Part shown: positions 4,967 to 5,532 of the stretch, one piece after another
Position numbering within the stretch: position 1 is the first letter of the stretch
Layout: the number at the start of each line of letters is the position of its first letter
Source of the DNA: Bacillota bacterium
Lineage (GTDB): Bacteria; Bacillota; Clostridia; Lachnospirales; Lachnospiraceae
Assembly (NCBI GenBank): GCA_023425485.1
Contig: JAFACO010000029.1
Location: 1 to 5,532, forward strand
Direction: 5' to 3'
DNA: 5,532 nt
Made by a program: the position numbers and the translations under genes
Notes under the pieces: generated by a model
Told to the model about the DNA's origin: nothing
What the model saw: only the letters and a program-made list of their open reading frames with translations
The model's database searches: none

Positions 4967-5530
4967 TTATTTACTTTTAATTATCCAATAATCTCCATAT
5001 GAATCATAATTCCCGACTAAATGCCTTTTTGATTTATGAAAACCCATTTTCTCCAGTGCCCTTGCTCTTTCAATGGCATACAATGGAGCCTTTGTTGCAA
5101 TCATAGAACACCCAAACAATTTATACGCAGACTCTAAGATAATTCCCATAATTTCATAGAGTAATGTAAATTCCTCAAAATCACTTCTTACGTCTATCCG
5201 CAGAATTCCACATTCATTATAATAATCTTTTGACCTGCGGTTAAATAACTCAATGGTTCCTATCGCTTTATTATCACTTTTGTTAATAATTGAAAATCGC
5301 ACATAAACTTTATTCTCATATTCCCATAACCAGAACTTTATCGCTTCTAACATTCTTTCTCCGGTTGGATAATAAAAATTATCTCCATTACAATTATCAC
5401 TATTAAAATATGGTAAGGTATGTTTGTTTCCATAAACTTCGAGTAAATCTTTTGCATCTTTTTCTTCAATTAATCTAAGTAAAAAATTATCATTTTCTAA
5501 GGTCGGACATTTTTCATAAATATTAATCAC
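4967..5530 (-). CDS. GNAT-family N-acetyltransferase, RimJ/RimL-like
   Basis: A 187-residue protein that should transfer an acetyl group from acetyl-CoA to an amine; the substrate cannot be told. The opening LENDNFLLRLIEEKDAKDLLEVYGN (11-35) is the usual beta1-alpha1 start of the Acetyltransf_3 group. IGTIELFNR (90-98) is the central beta4 strand. ILRIDVRSDFEEFTLLYEIMGIILESAYKLFG (109-140) covers beta4-beta5 and the CoA-binding helix. AIERARALEKMGFHKS (152-167) is the C-terminal motif B. The classic R/Q-x-x-G-x-G/A pyrophosphate loop is replaced by RSDFEEF, so CoA binding or activity may be altered. The ATG at 5530 gives a natural N-terminus, but the ribosome site is outside the window and a start further upstream cannot be excluded. 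It converges on the Big_2 gene. Confidence 0.85.
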   Translation of the reverse strand: MINIYEKCPTLENDNFLLRLIEEKDAKDLLEVYGNKHTLPYFNSDNCNGDNFYYPTGERMLEAIKFWLWEYENKVYVRFSIINKSDNKAIGTIELFNRRSKDYYNECGILRIDVRSDFEEFTLLYEIMGIILESAYKLFGCSMIATKAPLYAIERARALEKMGFHKSKRHLVGNYDSYGDYWIIKSK

Positions 5531-5532
5531 TT

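Overview
The window looks like chromosomal DNA from a low-GC Firmicute, most likely a clostridial or Lachnospiraceae-type bacterium. Intergenic DNA is AT-rich, Shine-Dalgarno sites are of the GGAGG type, rlmD is of the Firmicute TRAM-plus-iron-sulfur kind, and the secreted Ig-like (Big_2) protein resembles ones common in Clostridia. The assignment rests on pattern recognition only. Five protein genes are convincing and one of them runs off the left edge.

Left part (1-1280, minus strand). A small XRE/Cro-type repressor-like gene sits 2 bp upstream of a C5-cytosine DNA methyltransferase that is cut by position 1. This looks like a controller-plus-methyltransferase operon of a type II restriction-modification or methylation module, and any endonuclease would lie beyond the left edge. 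About 300 bp upstream of it has no gene but is rich in sites. There is a sigma-A-like promoter whose -10 box lies in a perfect inverted repeat, a 30-bp imperfect palindrome just upstream of the -35 box, and three 18-bp direct repeats spaced exactly 29 bp apart that share a core with the palindrome.

Middle (1281-3533). rlmD (23S rRNA m5U methyltransferase, minus strand) has a good promoter and a leader of about 100 nt. That leader has a perfect AGGAGG about 65 nt upstream of the start codon, but little sign of a Shine-Dalgarno at the start itself. A SnoaL/NTF2-like small protein gene follows divergently on the plus strand and ends in a strong intrinsic terminator. A diverged copy of the rlmD leader and start region lies beyond that terminator with no gene attached.

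Right part (3534-5532). A secreted protein of four exact 75-residue Big_2 Ig-like repeats has its own extended -10 promoter. A perfect 12-bp inverted repeat brackets the gene, with one arm at the predicted transcript start and the other just after the stop codon. A convergent GNAT acetyltransferase gene of the RimJ/RimL type fills the right edge. Apart from the xre-methyltransferase pair, the genes look like independent transcription units with unrelated roles.
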